The notes beneath the pieces are model-generated. The model ran no database searches. It saw only the letters and a program-made list of their open reading frames with translations, and had not been told where the DNA came from. Shown here piece by piece: positions 49,210 to 56,640 of a stretch of 64,000 bases of DNA. Location of the stretch: positions 1,116,001 through 1,180,000 of the forward strand of contig CP064988.1 in the NCBI GenBank assembly GCA_016699855.1. The letters are read 5' to 3'. This DNA comes from Rhodospirillales bacterium. Its GTDB lineage: Bacteria > Pseudomonadota > Alphaproteobacteria > Reyranellales > Reyranellaceae. Every line of letters begins with the position of its first letter. The stretch's first letter is position 1. A program made the translations under genes and the position numbers.

Positions 49210-49330
49210 GAGCGCGGCGCCGGCCGCGCCGCCTCCACGCGCGGCCCGCGGCCCGGCCGCGCGGTCGCGGCGCTCGACGTTTGCGTCAGCCGCGCCGGCA
49301 CGGCGCGGCGCGGGCGGCTTTGGCGCGGCG

Positions 49331-49620
49331 GCGCCCGGTTTCGCGTCGGCGTACAGGAACGTCACCAGCAGCACCCAGCGCCGGGCGCACGACGGGGGCG
49401 GCGTCAGCCGCGCCGTCGCGACGCGCGCGGCTGCGGCGCGGCGGCGCCCGGTTTCGCGTCGGCGTAGAGGATCGTCACCAGCAGCACCCAGCGCCGGGCG
49501 CACGACGGGGGCGGCGTCAGCCGCGCCGTCGCGACGCGCGCGGCTTCGGCGCGGCGGCGCCCGGCTTCGCGTCGGCGTAGAGGAACGTCCCCAGCAGCAC
49601 CCAGCGGCGCGCGCCGGCCT
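49331..49620. repeat. 113-bp tandem repeat, three copies, covering the 3' end of the 2OG oxygenase gene
   Basis: The segment beginning GCGCCCGGTTTCGCGTCGGC occurs at 49331, 49444 and 49557 (last with one change), a constant step of 113 bases. The copies at 49444 and 49557 share a following GGCGTCAGCCGCGCC-type junction. Copy 3 lies in the C-terminal coding end of the minus-strand 2OG oxygenase; copies 1 and 2 lie beyond its stop. Because 113 is not a multiple of three, each copy is in a different frame, yet each keeps the coding RRWVLL..LYADAKPGAAAP and a stop. Confidence 0.9.
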
Positions 49621-50410
49621 CGCAGCCGCGGCGCGCCACCAGCGGCGTGACCTGGTGCCAGAACGGCAGGCGGTAGGCGGTGATCGTGCCCGCGCCGCAA
49701 TCGCCGCCCGCGACCTGCGCGATCTCGGTGAAGTGGCCGGCGCGGGCGTAGACCAGCCATTGATGCGCCACCATCGGCGACGCCAGCGACAGGTGGACGT
49801 CGAGATAGCCGCCGCGCGCGCGCGGGTTCTCCGGATGGTGGTCGTTGTGCGGACCGCTGTAGTCGCCGGCGCGGTAGCACAGCGCCTGGATCCCGTGGCC
49901 CGGCGCCAGCGCGCGGCCGGCCAGCGCCGTGGCGAAGGCGGTGAAGCTCGCCGAGCGCAGCATCGTCGTCAGACCGGTCTCGCGCGCCACCCGGGCGCCG
50001 CGTTCGCGCGCGGAGTCGAAATACACCGTGCCGACGCGCGCCGCCTTGGGCAGCGTCTCGGCATAGTCCTCGGTCATCTCCCAGATCGATTCCGGCGGGA
50101 TCGGCCGGTCGATCATCTCCAGCGCCGCCAGCAGATGACGGTCGAGCAGGCCGCGCAGCCGCGTCGCCTTGCGCTCGTCGACCAGATCGTGGGCGACGAC
50201 GAAGCGCGTGCGCGGATCGGCCAGCGCGCCGCACAGCGGATCGCTGCCGCCCAGCAGATGGCGGCCCCTGGGCGTCAGGATGTCCTCGAACTCGTCGGGG
50301 AAACGCTCGCGCGGCGGCAGGCCGACGGCGGCGGCGCGCGCCGGCCGCGAAGCGCCCGCTTTGGCGGCACGCGGGGCGCCGGCGGACCGGGACGTGGATC
50401 GCGGGGGCAT
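49517..50410 (-). CDS. 2-oxoglutarate/Fe(II)-dependent oxygenase-like protein
   Basis: The 297-residue protein has a jelly-roll oxygenase C-terminal half. The metal-binding HxD is visible in SGPHNDHHPENPRARGGYLD and the distal histidine in YRLPFWHQVTPLVARR, followed by RRWVLLGTFLYADAKPG. An N-terminal basic low-complexity region (about 35 residues) precedes PPRERFPDEFEDILTPRGRH. The substrate is unknown. Its final 35 codons lie in a 113-bp segment repeated twice more downstream, so its C-terminus may have been exchanged or duplicated recently. Confidence 0.75.
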   Translation of the reverse strand: MPPRSTSRSAGAPRAAKAGASRPARAAAVGLPPRERFPDEFEDILTPRGRHLLGGSDPLCGALADPRTRFVVAHDLVDERKATRLRGLLDRHLLAALEMIDRPIPPESIWEMTEDYAETLPKAARVGTVYFDSARERGARVARETGLTTMLRSASFTAFATALAGRALAPGHGIQALCYRAGDYSGPHNDHHPENPRARGGYLDVHLSLASPMVAHQWLVYARAGHFTEIAQVAGGDCGAGTITAYRLPFWHQVTPLVARRGCEAGARRWVLLGTFLYADAKPGAAAPKPRASRRRG

Positions 50411-50421
50411 CCCGGCGGCCT

Positions 50422-50823
50422 CTAGCCGCCGGCCGAGCTGTCGATCTCGATGCGGAAGCGGCACAGCGCGTCGTCGACCGTGGCCCAGGCGCGGCCGGCC
50501 CACGCCTTCTGCGCCTCGGCCTCGGTCGCGAACGGCCCGTGCCGCTCCAGCGTCTTGCCCGGCGCCAGCCGCGTGAAGGTCGAATCGGCGTATTCACCGC
50601 CGACCACCCAGTAGCGCGGCGCGGTCGAGGTCGTGGCGTCCTCGGTGAGGATCGAGAACCGGCTATGGGCGTCGTCGACGGTCGACCAGGCGCGGCCCGA
50701 CCACGCCTTGAGCGCGTCCTCGTAGTTGGCGAAGGGGCCGTGGCGTTCCTCGGCCTTGCCGGGGGCGAAGCGCGTGAAGCTGGTGTCGCTGTATTCGCCG
50801 CCGATCACCCAGTAGCGCTTCAT
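50422..50823 (-). CDS. Tandem DUF4170 protein
   Basis: The 133-residue protein is two DUF4170 modules in tandem. Each reads YWV(I/V)GGEY.D(T/S).FTR.APGK..ERHGPF....A.KAW.GRAW(S/A)TVDDA..RF (residues 4-60 and 69-125). Single-domain forms are common in alphaproteobacteria and have no known function. The start at 50823 is followed directly by MKRYWVIGGEY. It lies 11 bases upstream of the 2OG oxygenase gene on the same strand, so they are likely co-transcribed. Confidence 0.88.
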   Translation of the reverse strand: MKRYWVIGGEYSDTSFTRFAPGKAEERHGPFANYEDALKAWSGRAWSTVDDAHSRFSILTEDATTSTAPRYWVVGGEYADSTFTRLAPGKTLERHGPFATEAEAQKAWAGRAWATVDDALCRFRIEIDSSAGG

Positions 50824-50930
50824 CGTCCGTCTCTCCCAGCAACCGACCAACGACGCCGGAGGGACTCGATACCGCGGACACCGCTACGGTTCAATGACGC
50901 GCGTGGTCGCAGCGCCGGCGGGATCACGGA

Positions 50931-51671
50931 TCAATCCAGCGCGCGGCGCGCCAGCTCGACCCAGGCCTTGTCCTCGAAGCTGATCTCGCGCCGCCGGCCA
51001 GGGCCCTTGACGATGTCGGCGTAGAGAAGCCGCGCGCGGGCGGAATCGCCGGCCGCCGTCAGCAGCTGGGCGAAGCGCGCCTTGGCCTCGGGACCGGGGT
51101 AGACCGGCACCAGCGCCTCGTACTCCTCGGCCGCCTTGGCGGTGTCGCCCAGCGCCTCCAGCACGCGGGCGTAGAGCAGATGGCCGGAGCGCGACTCGAA
51201 GCCGGGATGGTGCGTCTGGACCAGCTCGAGCGAGGCTCTTGCGGCGGCGAAATCGCCCATCCCGAACTCGGCCCGCGCCCGGCCGATCAGCAGCGGCGCG
51301 TCGAATTCATAGAGGCCGGTCATGACGGCGGCGTAGAGCGCGCGCGCCTCGGCGAAATTGCCGCGCTCGACAAGCTCCTCGGCGAGGTCCTTGGCGTTCT
51401 GCGGCGTGTCGGCGTCGGCGTAGGCTTCGCGCTTCAGGCGCAGCGCCTTGTCGGGATCGAGCGCCGTCAGCACGCCGGCCTCGATGCGCCGGGCGCCCGG
51501 CGTGCCGCGCATCTCCGGCAGCAGCACCATCACGAAGTACAGCGCCGAGCCGATGCCCGGCGCCAGCACGAGGATGTAGAGCCAGTTGCTGTTTCCGCCC
51601 TTGCGGACGCAATGCAGGAGGCACCCCATGTTCAGCGCCCACAGGAACCCCAACAGCACCGGCACGCGCAC
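50931..51671 (-). CDS. Membrane-anchored tetratricopeptide-repeat protein
   Basis: The 246-residue protein starts at a GTG (51671) with GGGAGAT upstream. The N-terminal region has two membrane segments (VPVLLGFLWALNMGCLLHCV and WLYILVLAPGIGSALYFVMV), followed by TPR-like helices: NAKDLAEELVERGNFAEARA, GDFAAARASLELVQTHHPGF and LEALGDTAKAAEEYEALVPV. Such proteins scaffold envelope complexes. It is not linked to a known system here. The stop is 108 bases before the DUF4170 gene start. Confidence 0.82.
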   Translation of the reverse strand: MRVPVLLGFLWALNMGCLLHCVRKGGNSNWLYILVLAPGIGSALYFVMVLLPEMRGTPGARRIEAGVLTALDPDKALRLKREAYADADTPQNAKDLAEELVERGNFAEARALYAAVMTGLYEFDAPLLIGRARAEFGMGDFAAARASLELVQTHHPGFESRSGHLLYARVLEALGDTAKAAEEYEALVPVYPGPEAKARFAQLLTAAGDSARARLLYADIVKGPGRRREISFEDKAWVELARRALD

Positions 51672-51781
51672 ATCTCCCGCTCGATACCCGTCCACAGTGT
51701 ACAACGGATCGCCCCGCCGGGGAATCGGATGGCGGGAGACCGCGGAGATTCGCATTCGTACTTCTGCGATGGCGACCCATT

Positions 51782-51810
51782 CCCTCTCCGCCGCGCAGCG
51801 GGGGAGAGGG
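51782..51810. repeat. Second-family palindromic repeat, partial copy
   Basis: CCCTCTCCGCCGCGCAGCGG followed by GGGAGAGGG matches the first 29 bases of the repeat pair at 39177 and 39358. The stem CCCTCTCC/GGGAGAGGG is intact. It is in the gap upstream of both the TPR and ubiD genes. Confidence 0.75.
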
Positions 51811-51900
51811 CGAAACGCGCCGCAGCGTGCCATCCGGCGCCGCCTCGGCTAGAACGGCGGACGCCGCCTGACCCGTCCACGGCCCACGCCCAGGTCCACC

Positions 51901-53429
51901 ATGCCCTACGCCTCGCTGCGCGATTTCATCGACCGTCTGGAACGCGACGGGCGGCTGGTGCGGGTGACGCGGCCGGTGTCGCCGAAGCTGGAGATGACGG
52001 AGATCCAGACGCGGCTGCTGGCGACCAAGGGCCCGGCGGTGCTGTTCGAGAACGTCGTGCGCGACGACGGCACGCGCTACGACATGCCGGTGCTGGTCAA
52101 CCTGTTCGGCACGGTCGAGCGCGTCGCCTGGGGCATGGACCGCGAGCCGCACCAGCTGCGCGAGGTCGGCGAGACCCTGGCGTTCCTGCGCCAGCCCGAG
52201 CCGCCCGGCGGCTGGCGCGAGGCGCTGGACATGCTGCCGCTGCTGCGCACGGTCATGGCGATGAAGCCGCGCACGGCGGCGGCATCCTCGGCGGTTCGGC
52301 GCCGTGCCAGGAGGTCGTGCTGACCGGCGACGACATCGATCTCGGCGCGCTGCCGATCCAGACCTGCTGGCCGGGCGAGCCGGCGCCGCTGATCACCTGG
52401 CCGCTTGTGGTGACGCAGGGCCCGAACCCGAAGGGCGACAAGCAGGACAGCTTCAACCTCGGCATCTACCGCATGCAGGTGCTGAACAAGAACCAGACGC
52501 TGATGCGCTGGCTCAAGCACCGGGGCGGCGCGCAGCACCATCAGCGCTGGAAGCAGTCGGGCAAGCGCGCGCCGCTGCCGGCGGCCGTGGTGATCGGCGC
52601 CGATCCCGGCACCATCCTCGCCGCCGTCACGCCGGTGCCGGACACCTTGTCGGAGTACCAGTTCGCGGGGCTGCTACGTGGCCGCAAGGTCGACCTCGTC
52701 GACTGCAAGACGGTGCCGCTGAAGGTGCCGGCCGAGGCGGAGATCGTGCTGGAGGGCCATGTCAGCCTCGACGAGCACGGCGACGAGGGGCCCTACGGCG
52801 ACCACACCGGCTACTACAACAGCGTCGAGCGCTTTCCGGTGTTCACGATCAGCGCGATCACCATGCGCAAAAAGCCGATCTATCTCTCGACCTTCACCGG
52901 ACGTCCGCCGGACGAGCCCTCCGTGCTGGGCGAGGCGCTGAACGAGGTGTTCATCCCGCTGCTGCGCCAGCAATTCCCGGAGATCGTCGATTTCTGGCTG
53001 CCGCCGGAGGGCTGCTCCTACCGCATCGCCGTGGTGTCGATGAAGAAGGCCTACGCCGGCCACGCCAAGCGCGTGATGATGGGCGTGTGGAGCTACCTGC
53101 GCCAGTTCATGTACACGAAATGGGTGATCGTCGTGGACGACGACATCGACGCGCGCGACTGGAAGGACGTGATGTGGGCGATGTCGACGCGCATGGACCC
53201 GGCGCGCGACATCACGCTGATCGAGAACACGCCGATCGACTATCTCGACTTCGCCAGCCCGGAGTCGGGCCTGGGCAGCAAGATCGGCCTGGACGCGACC
53301 AACAAATGGCCGCCCGAGACCAAGCGCGAATGGGGCACCAAGATCGCGATGGATCCGGACGTGGTGGCGCGCGTCGACGCGATGTGGGCGGAGCTGGGGT
53401 TGCCGGGCGGCGCGGCGCCGAAGCGCTGA
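51901..53429 (+). CDS. ubiD: UbiD-family prenylated-FMN decarboxylase, frameshifted
   Basis: The first frame reads MPYASLRDFIDRLERDGRLV to LDMLPLLRTVMAMKPRT and then breaks near 52275. A second frame continues GGSAPCQEVVLTGDDIDLGA, NLGIYRMQVLNKNQTLMRWL, the active-site region LDEHGDEGPYGDHTGYYNSV (with the E-x-P-x-GDHTG pattern), and ends GLPGGAAPKR at 53429. One base added gives 509 residues, the usual size. The enzyme needs prenyl-FMN made by UbiX and typically acts on octaprenyl-hydroxybenzoate; other aromatic acids are possible. Confidence 0.9.
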
Positions 53430-53442
53430 GGCGGCGGCGACG

Positions 53443-53688
53443 TCAGGCGCGCGGACGCAGCAGCCACCAGCGGATCGCGAGCAGCACGGCGGCGATCAAC
53501 AGCGCGAAGACGGCGCCGATGCCGGCGAAGTACGGGATCATCCCGGCCATCTCGTCGTAGGCGCGCCGGCCGGCGGCGGTGAACAGACCCCACCAGCAGA
53601 ACGCGGCGAGGGCGAGGGCGACCGCGACCAGCGCGATGGCGACGCCGACGAGCAACGGTCGGCCGGACGGCACTTGAGCAGGTCGCAT
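53443..53688 (-). CDS. Small two-helix membrane protein
   Basis: The 81-residue protein reads MRPAQVPSGRPLLVGVAIAL, with two hydrophobic helices (residues about 11-34 and 50-73) separated by a short loop GRRAYDEMAGMI and ending WWLLRPRA. It is convergent with ubiD, the stops being 13 bases apart. No family was recognised. Confidence 0.65.
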   Translation of the reverse strand: MRPAQVPSGRPLLVGVAIALVAVALALAAFCWWGLFTAAGRRAYDEMAGMIPYFAGIGAVFALLIAAVLLAIRWWLLRPRA

Positions 53689-53808
53689 CGGTCCAGCATC
53701 CAATGGTGTCGGCCACCACTCATGGACCGTCCCGGCGCGCCCGGCAAATCCACGGCGGCCGGTCGGCACGGCTGCGCGCGTGCCAGGTCGTCATGGTATA
53801 GTCCGATC

Positions 53809-54123
53809 ATGCCGGCCCGCGATCTCACCCTCGTCCGCGAGTTCAAACGGCGCGCCGAAGCGGCGCTGCCGGGGCGGATCGCGCGCGTCGTTCTGTACGG
53901 CTCGCGCGCCCGCGGCGACGCGCGGGCGGACTCGGACTGGGACATCGCGGTGTTCACTCCAGGCGATCCGACGCCGTCGGAGTGGAGCGAACTCGGCGAC
54001 ATCAGTTTCGAGCTCTCGACCGAGACCGGCCTGCCCATACACCTGATCGTGCTCCCGCAACGACGGGCGGACGACGGATCGGCGATCTCCGTCAGCGTCG
54101 CGGCCGACGGGATCGCGGCGTGA
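53809..54123 (+). CDS. MNT-type nucleotidyltransferase (toxin-antitoxin antitoxin-like)
   Basis: The 104-residue protein is a minimal nucleotidyltransferase with the catalytic motif GSRARGDARADSDWDIAV (residues about 30-47), holding the two metal-binding aspartates. The ATG at 53809 gives MPARDLTLVREFKRR. Its TGA overlaps the GTG start of the HEPN protein by four bases. In MNT-HEPN modules the nucleotidyltransferase can add AMP to the HEPN toxin and neutralise it, so this is probably the antitoxin. Confidence 0.88.
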   Translation: MPARDLTLVREFKRRAEAALPGRIARVVLYGSRARGDARADSDWDIAVFTPGDPTPSEWSELGDISFELSTETGLPIHLIVLPQRRADDGSAISVSVAADGIAA

Positions 54124-54500
54124 CACCGGCGACGACGCTGGCGTTCGTGCGGGCCGTCGAGTCATTGGCGATGGCGCGCGCCAATCTCGCGGCCAACCGC
54201 CCGGAGACGACGATCCACGACGCCTACTACGCCATGTTCCGGGTCGCCCGCGCCTTCGTCGCCGAGCGCGCCGGCGCGCGACCGAAGACGCATCGCGGAC
54301 TCGGGATCGCATTCGGCCAGTTGACGCGCGATCTACCTGCGGAGGAGCGGCGGATCGCCCGGAGGCTGGGCGTCGCGCTCGACCGTCGCGTCATGGCCGA
54401 CTACGACGACGTGGCGTCCTTCGATCTTTCGCACGCGGCGGTGGCCCTCGACGAGGCCGACGCGTTCGTCGAGCTCTGCCGGAGGCTGATGGCCGGCTAG
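54120..54500 (+). CDS. HEPN-domain protein (UPF0332 type), probable toxin
   Basis: The 126-residue protein is all-alpha and has HDAYYAMFRVARAFVAERAG near residue 34 and RRVMADYDDVASFDLS near 94, the R..ADYD motif typical for HEPN/UPF0332. HEPN domains are often RNases. It starts at a GTG overlapping the stop of the MNT gene, a normal toxin-antitoxin operon arrangement. The R-x4-H motif of some HEPN RNases is not seen, so nuclease activity is uncertain. Confidence 0.85.
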   Translation: MTPATTLAFVRAVESLAMARANLAANRPETTIHDAYYAMFRVARAFVAERAGARPKTHRGLGIAFGQLTRDLPAEERRIARRLGVALDRRVMADYDDVASFDLSHAAVALDEADAFVELCRRLMAG

Positions 54501-54548
54501 CGGCGGCCCCGGGACCCGCGACGGCGCGTGCGCCGGACCCCTCCGCCA

Positions 54549-54565
54549 TGTTAAGAGCCTTAACA
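54549..54565. promoter_or_regulatory. Operator of the TetR regulator, overlapping its own start codon
   Basis: TGTTAA-GAGCC-TTAACA is a perfect inverted repeat (extended by one A/T pair on each side) that overlaps the A of the regulator's ATG. The same pattern recurs at 55226-55242. Confidence 0.8.
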
Positions 54566-55203
54566 TGAGCAGGAAGGACCGCGAGGCCTCCGACCGGAGC
54601 TACCACCACGGCAATCTGCGCGAGGCGCTGATCGAGGCGGCGCGCGCGTTGATCTCCGAGAAGGGGCCGGCGGGCTTCACCTTCGCCGACGCCGCGCGCT
54701 GGGTCGGCGTCAGCGCGGCGGCGCCCTACCGGCACTACCGCGACCGCGAGGCGCTGCTGGCCGACGTGGCCCTGCGCGGGTTCGAGCGCTTCGAGGCGGC
54801 GCTGGCGAAGGCGTGGGACGCTGGCCGGCCGAGCCCGATGCGGGCCTTCTCCAACCTCGGCCACGCCTATCTCGATTTCGCGCGGCGCGAGCACGCCTAC
54901 TACACCGCGATGTTCGAGGCCGGCCTGCCGCCGGACGCGACGCCGGAGCTGCGCGCCGCCGGCGACCGGGCGTTCGCGGTGCTGCGGCTGGCGTCGGAGA
55001 CGCTGTGCGCGTCGCTGCCGCCGGCCAGACGGCCGCCGTCGCTGATGATGGCGCTGCATGTCTGGTCGATGTCGCACGGCGTGGCGTCGCTGTTCGGACG
55101 CGGCGATTCCGGGCGGCGGGCGATGCCGATGACGGCCGACGAGCTGCTGGAATCGGCGGTGCTGGTCTATCTCCAAGGATTGGGATTCGGCGCCCCCTCT
55201 TGA
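54565..55203 (+). CDS. TetR-family regulator with WHG-type C-terminus
   Basis: The 212-residue protein has the N-terminal helix-turn-helix DAARWVGVSAAAPYRHYRDR, preceded by YHHGNLREALIEAARALISE, and a C-terminal effector domain with GHAYLDFARREHAYYTAMFE and ALHVWSMSHGVASLFGRGDS, as in TetR_C WHG proteins. No Shine-Dalgarno sequence precedes the ATG, which lies inside the operator, so a leaderless transcript is likely. It lies 57 bases before a DUF2852 gene that has the same operator, so it probably controls both. Confidence 0.92.
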   Translation: MSRKDREASDRSYHHGNLREALIEAARALISEKGPAGFTFADAARWVGVSAAAPYRHYRDREALLADVALRGFERFEAALAKAWDAGRPSPMRAFSNLGHAYLDFARREHAYYTAMFEAGLPPDATPELRAAGDRAFAVLRLASETLCASLPPARRPPSLMMALHVWSMSHGVASLFGRGDSGRRAMPMTADELLESAVLVYLQGLGFGAPS

Positions 55204-55225
55204 CATCCACAGGGGGAATCGCCAA

Positions 55226-55242
55226 TGTTAATGTTGTTAACA
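55226..55242. promoter_or_regulatory. Second TetR operator, upstream of the DUF2852 gene
   Basis: TGTTAA-TGTTG-TTAACA repeats the half-sites and five-base spacing of the operator at 54549-54565 but with a different spacer. It ends 17 bases before the DUF2852 start. Confidence 0.8.
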
Positions 55243-55259
55243 TTTACATGGAGGCCGTG

Positions 55260-55781
55260 ATGGGCCTGGTGGGGAAACTCGACGACCTCGGCAAGCCGGC
55301 GTGGATCGCCCTGATGGTCGTCGCCTTCGTCCTGTTCTGGCCCGTCGGGCTGGGGATTCTCATCTACCTGAAATGGAGTGGACGCATGTCGTGCTGGAAA
55401 CATCAACGCGCCGGCCACTGGTACCGGCCCGACGAGAGCCGCGACGCCCGGCATGAGGGCCGCCCCGATGGCCGCCATGGCGGCTTCGGCGATTGGGTGA
55501 AGCGCGGCTGGGACGGCCGGCGCGGGCCGGAATCGAGCGGCAACCACGCCTTCGACACCTACCGCGAGGACACGCTGCGCCGCCTCGAGGAGGAGCAGCG
55601 GGAGTTCCGCGAGTTCCTGGAGCGGCTGCGCTACGCCAAGGACAAGGCCGAGTTCGACCAGTTCATGGCCGACCGCCGCGCCGCGCCGCCGGCCTCGCCC
55701 GAGGGCCCGCACGCGCCGTCCGCCGGCGGTCCGACGCCGACCCCGCCGGCCCCCTCGGCGCCGTTCTCGCCGACGATCTGA
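55260..55781 (+). CDS. DUF2852 membrane protein
   Basis: The 173-residue protein starts MGLVGKLDDLGKPAWIALMV and has one strong membrane segment through FVLFWPVGLGILIYLKWSG, then a basic linker and a coiled-coil-like TLRRLEEEQREFREFLERLR, AKDKAEFDQFMADRRA. This is the layout of DUF2852, an alphaproteobacterial family with no known role. GGAGG lies five bases before the ATG; an ATG four codons earlier is less likely. A terminator follows the gene. Confidence 0.88.
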   Translation: MGLVGKLDDLGKPAWIALMVVAFVLFWPVGLGILIYLKWSGRMSCWKHQRAGHWYRPDESRDARHEGRPDGRHGGFGDWVKRGWDGRRGPESSGNHAFDTYREDTLRRLEEEQREFREFLERLRYAKDKAEFDQFMADRRAAPPASPEGPHAPSAGGPTPTPPAPSAPFSPTI

Positions 55782-55807
55782 CGCCGGCCGCCACCGCGCG
55801 AAGATGG

Positions 55808-55834
55808 AAACGGCGGGCCTCGGCCCGCCGTTTT
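55808..55834 (+). terminator. Intrinsic terminator after the DUF2852 gene
   Basis: AAACGGCGGGC and GCCCGCCGTTT pair around CTCG, followed by a T tract (TTTT). It lies 27 bases past the stop. Confidence 0.85.
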
Positions 55835-55925
55835 CGCGTCCGGCCGGCGGCGGGCGCCGCGGTCGGGGCATTGCCGACAGCGCGTCGTTCATCCATATTT
55901 CCGGTAACTTTTTCCGGATATAGCG

Positions 55926-56232
55926 ATGACCAAGCGCACCAGCTCCAGATCAACCGCCACCGCGGTGCGGGCGCATCGCCGCCGGCTCAAGTCGCGCGGC
56001 ATGGCGCGCGTCGAGTTGAACGTCGACCGCCGCGACGTCGCGCTGGTGCGGGACGTCGCGACCGCCCTCGCCGACCCGGCGCGCCGCGACGCCGCGCGCT
56101 CCGTCCTCGCGCAACTTCGGCGCGCCGGCGGCGCCGAGCCTCAAGGCGCTGCTCGCGTCCGCGCCGCTCGACGACGTCGATCTGACGCGCGACCGCGACC
56201 CGCCGCGCGAGACCGGTCCATGGGTTTCCTGA
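55926..56232 (+). CDS. VapB-like antitoxin, frameshifted
   Basis: The frame from 55926 reads RSRSTATAVRAHRRRLKSRG and MARVELNVDRRDVALVRDVA to RSVLAQL, then breaks near 56117; a shift by one base gives GAPAAPSLKALLASAPLDDV and DRDPPRETGPWVS, ending at 56232. The corrected protein has about 101 residues. Its end overlaps the PIN toxin start by 13 bases, as in VapBC operons. The C-terminal acidic/proline part would wrap around the toxin. An A/T-rich stretch with two TTCCGG motifs lies just upstream (near 55898-55917). Confidence 0.7.
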
Positions 56233-56640
56233 TCGACACCAACGTCATCTCGGAGATCCGCAAGGGCGCCCGCTGCGACCGGCGCGTCGCGGCGTGGTAC
56301 GCCGGCCTCGCCGACGACGACCTCCATCTCTCGGCGCTGACCCTGGGCGAGATCCGGCGCGGCGCCGACCGCCTGAGGCCGACCGCGCCGGAACGCGCGG
56401 CCGCGCTGCTGCGCTGGCTGGACGCCGTGCGTGCCGCGTTCGACGCGCGCGTGCTGCCGATCGACGGCGCCGTCGCCGACGCGTGGGGGCGCATGACCGC
56501 GCACCGCACGGTGCCGACAGTCGACGGGCTGATCGCCGCGACGGCCCTGGTCCACGGCCTGACGCTCGCGACGCGCAACCTGCGCGACGTCGCCGATCTC
56601 GGCGTGCCGCTGCTCGATCCGTTTCGCGCCGCCGCCTCAG
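56220..56640 (+). CDS. VapC-like PIN-domain ribonuclease toxin, stop missing
   Basis: The protein begins MGFLIDTNVISEIRKGARCD (first acidic site at D6), then LHLSALTLGEIRRGADRLRP (second) and VDGLIAATALVHGLTLATRN, LRDVADLGVPLLDPF (third and fourth). That is a complete PIN domain of about 140 residues. The expected stop after DPFRA is absent; the frame stays open to 57617 across the antisense universal stress gene. The end given here is therefore only the end of the recognisable domain. Confidence 0.75.

Noticed and set aside
49331..49620. Regular repeats considered as a CRISPR-like array
   Set aside because: The unit is 113 bases long, adjoining copies have no spacers, and it codes for a known protein end. 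It is a tandem duplication.
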